Shown: in pieces, positions 63,602 through 64,000 of the stretch
Numbering within the stretch: the stretch's first letter is position 1
Layout of the letters: every line of letters begins with the position of its first letter
Program-made: the position numbers and the translations under genes
The notes under the pieces: model-generated
What the model saw: only the letters and a program-made list of their open reading frames with translations
What the model was told of the DNA's origin: nothing
Databases searched by the model: none
Origin: Oxyruncus cristatus
Taxonomy: Eukaryota; Chordata; Aves; Passeriformes; Cotingidae
Direction: 5' to 3'
NCBI GenBank assembly: GCA_013399855.1
Contig: VXAY01000767.1
Span: 2,839,763-2,903,762 of the forward strand
Length of the DNA stretch: 64,000 nt

Positions 63602-64000
63602 GAGCAGCCCCTGGTGGGGAGGAGGGAAGTGCCCTTCTGCCTTCTCTGATGTTCAAATTCACAGCAAATAGATTCTTTCTCGCTTTGCCCCTCTCACGGA
63701 GACGCACATGTCTGAGCAGTCAGGTATAAAGTGTGTCACCTGGCCACACCTGCAGGGTTTGTTAGCAACCCTCTGAGTCAGTAAATTGAACAGGAAAGTG
63801 TTTCAGCTCTTACCTGTCCTTAATGGCAAACACCTCTTTCTCCTCTTGGATTTTCCTCCTCCTTTCTCTATGGACTGAAGCTGCTGTTTTTCAGCCCTTC
63901 ACAGTATGAACTGCTCTGCTTTCAGCCCTTGTTGCTTCCTCTGCAAGCAAAGCAGCTTTTAGTCCCATCCCCAAGAGGAAGTCAGAGTTTCTATGTGGTT
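63602..64000 (-). promoter_or_regulatory. GPR39: GPR39 5' UTR and proximal upstream region
   Basis: Sequence directly upstream of the GPR39 start codon, with no long open frame. No canonical TATA box is placed for minus-strand transcription; a TATAAA at 63725-63730 reads on the plus strand. Sites seen: a perfect AP-1 word TGAGTCA at 63774-63780; two CACCTG/CAGGTG E-boxes ten bases apart at 63737-63742 and 63747-63752; and an HNF4-like AGGGGCAAAG on the minus strand within 63681-63692. HNF4A and HNF1A are reported regulators of mammalian GPR39, so the HNF4-like word is of interest. No HNF1 palindrome was found. The transcription start is not determinable from sequence, and an untranslated upstream exon could lie outside the window. 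Confidence 0.5.

Noticed and set aside
1..64000. tRNA genes, CRISPR arrays, bacterial or viral operons
   Set aside because: No complete tRNA cloverleaf, no regularly spaced repeats and no prokaryotic-style gene packing were seen.

Overview
The window looks like a piece of a bird chromosome. The evidence is one recognisable vertebrate gene (GPR39), several CR1-type LINE copies including one with a typical avian-style 3' end, and an otherwise low repeat density. Species cannot be named from the sequence. A CR1-rich crocodilian or turtle is a less likely alternative.

The only protein-coding sequence I can support is the first coding exon of GPR39, a zinc-sensing class A G-protein-coupled receptor, on the minus strand near the right edge (62734-63601). 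It ends in a clear splice donor. The second coding exon (TM6, TM7 and C-tail) is not in the window, and neither is LYPD1, which overlaps the 3' end of GPR39 in other vertebrates. GPR39 is a two-coding-exon gene with a very long intron, so positions 1-62733 are most simply read as the 5' part of GPR39 intron 1, and 63602-64000 as its 5' UTR and proximal promoter side. The receptor frame also stays open for seven codons past the donor and then stops. An unspliced transcript would therefore encode a five-TM truncated receptor like the described GPR39-1b form.

The presumed intron holds little else. Three clear CR1 copies lie at 25587, 43415 and 53955 (the last with reverse-transcriptase remnants in three frames), with a short CR1 3' tail at 44364. 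There are several much older CR1-type fragments (17088, 34866, 50390, 52512), one MIR-like SINE (39331), one LTR-like fragment (30440-30660), an (AC)15 and an (ATTT)10 microsatellite and several homopolymer runs.

Two CpG-rich patches stand out from the AT-rich background: 10981-11425, which starts at an 18-base assembly gap, and 29640-30060. Several AT-rich, repeat-free stretches dense in homeodomain-, octamer- and forkhead-like words are candidate conserved regulatory elements, but that is pattern judgement without an alignment.

I did not find a convincing new biological system. Most open reading frames of 60-240 codons look like chance frames. The most useful leads are the conserved potential for a truncated GPR39, the two intronic CpG-rich patches and the candidate enhancers.
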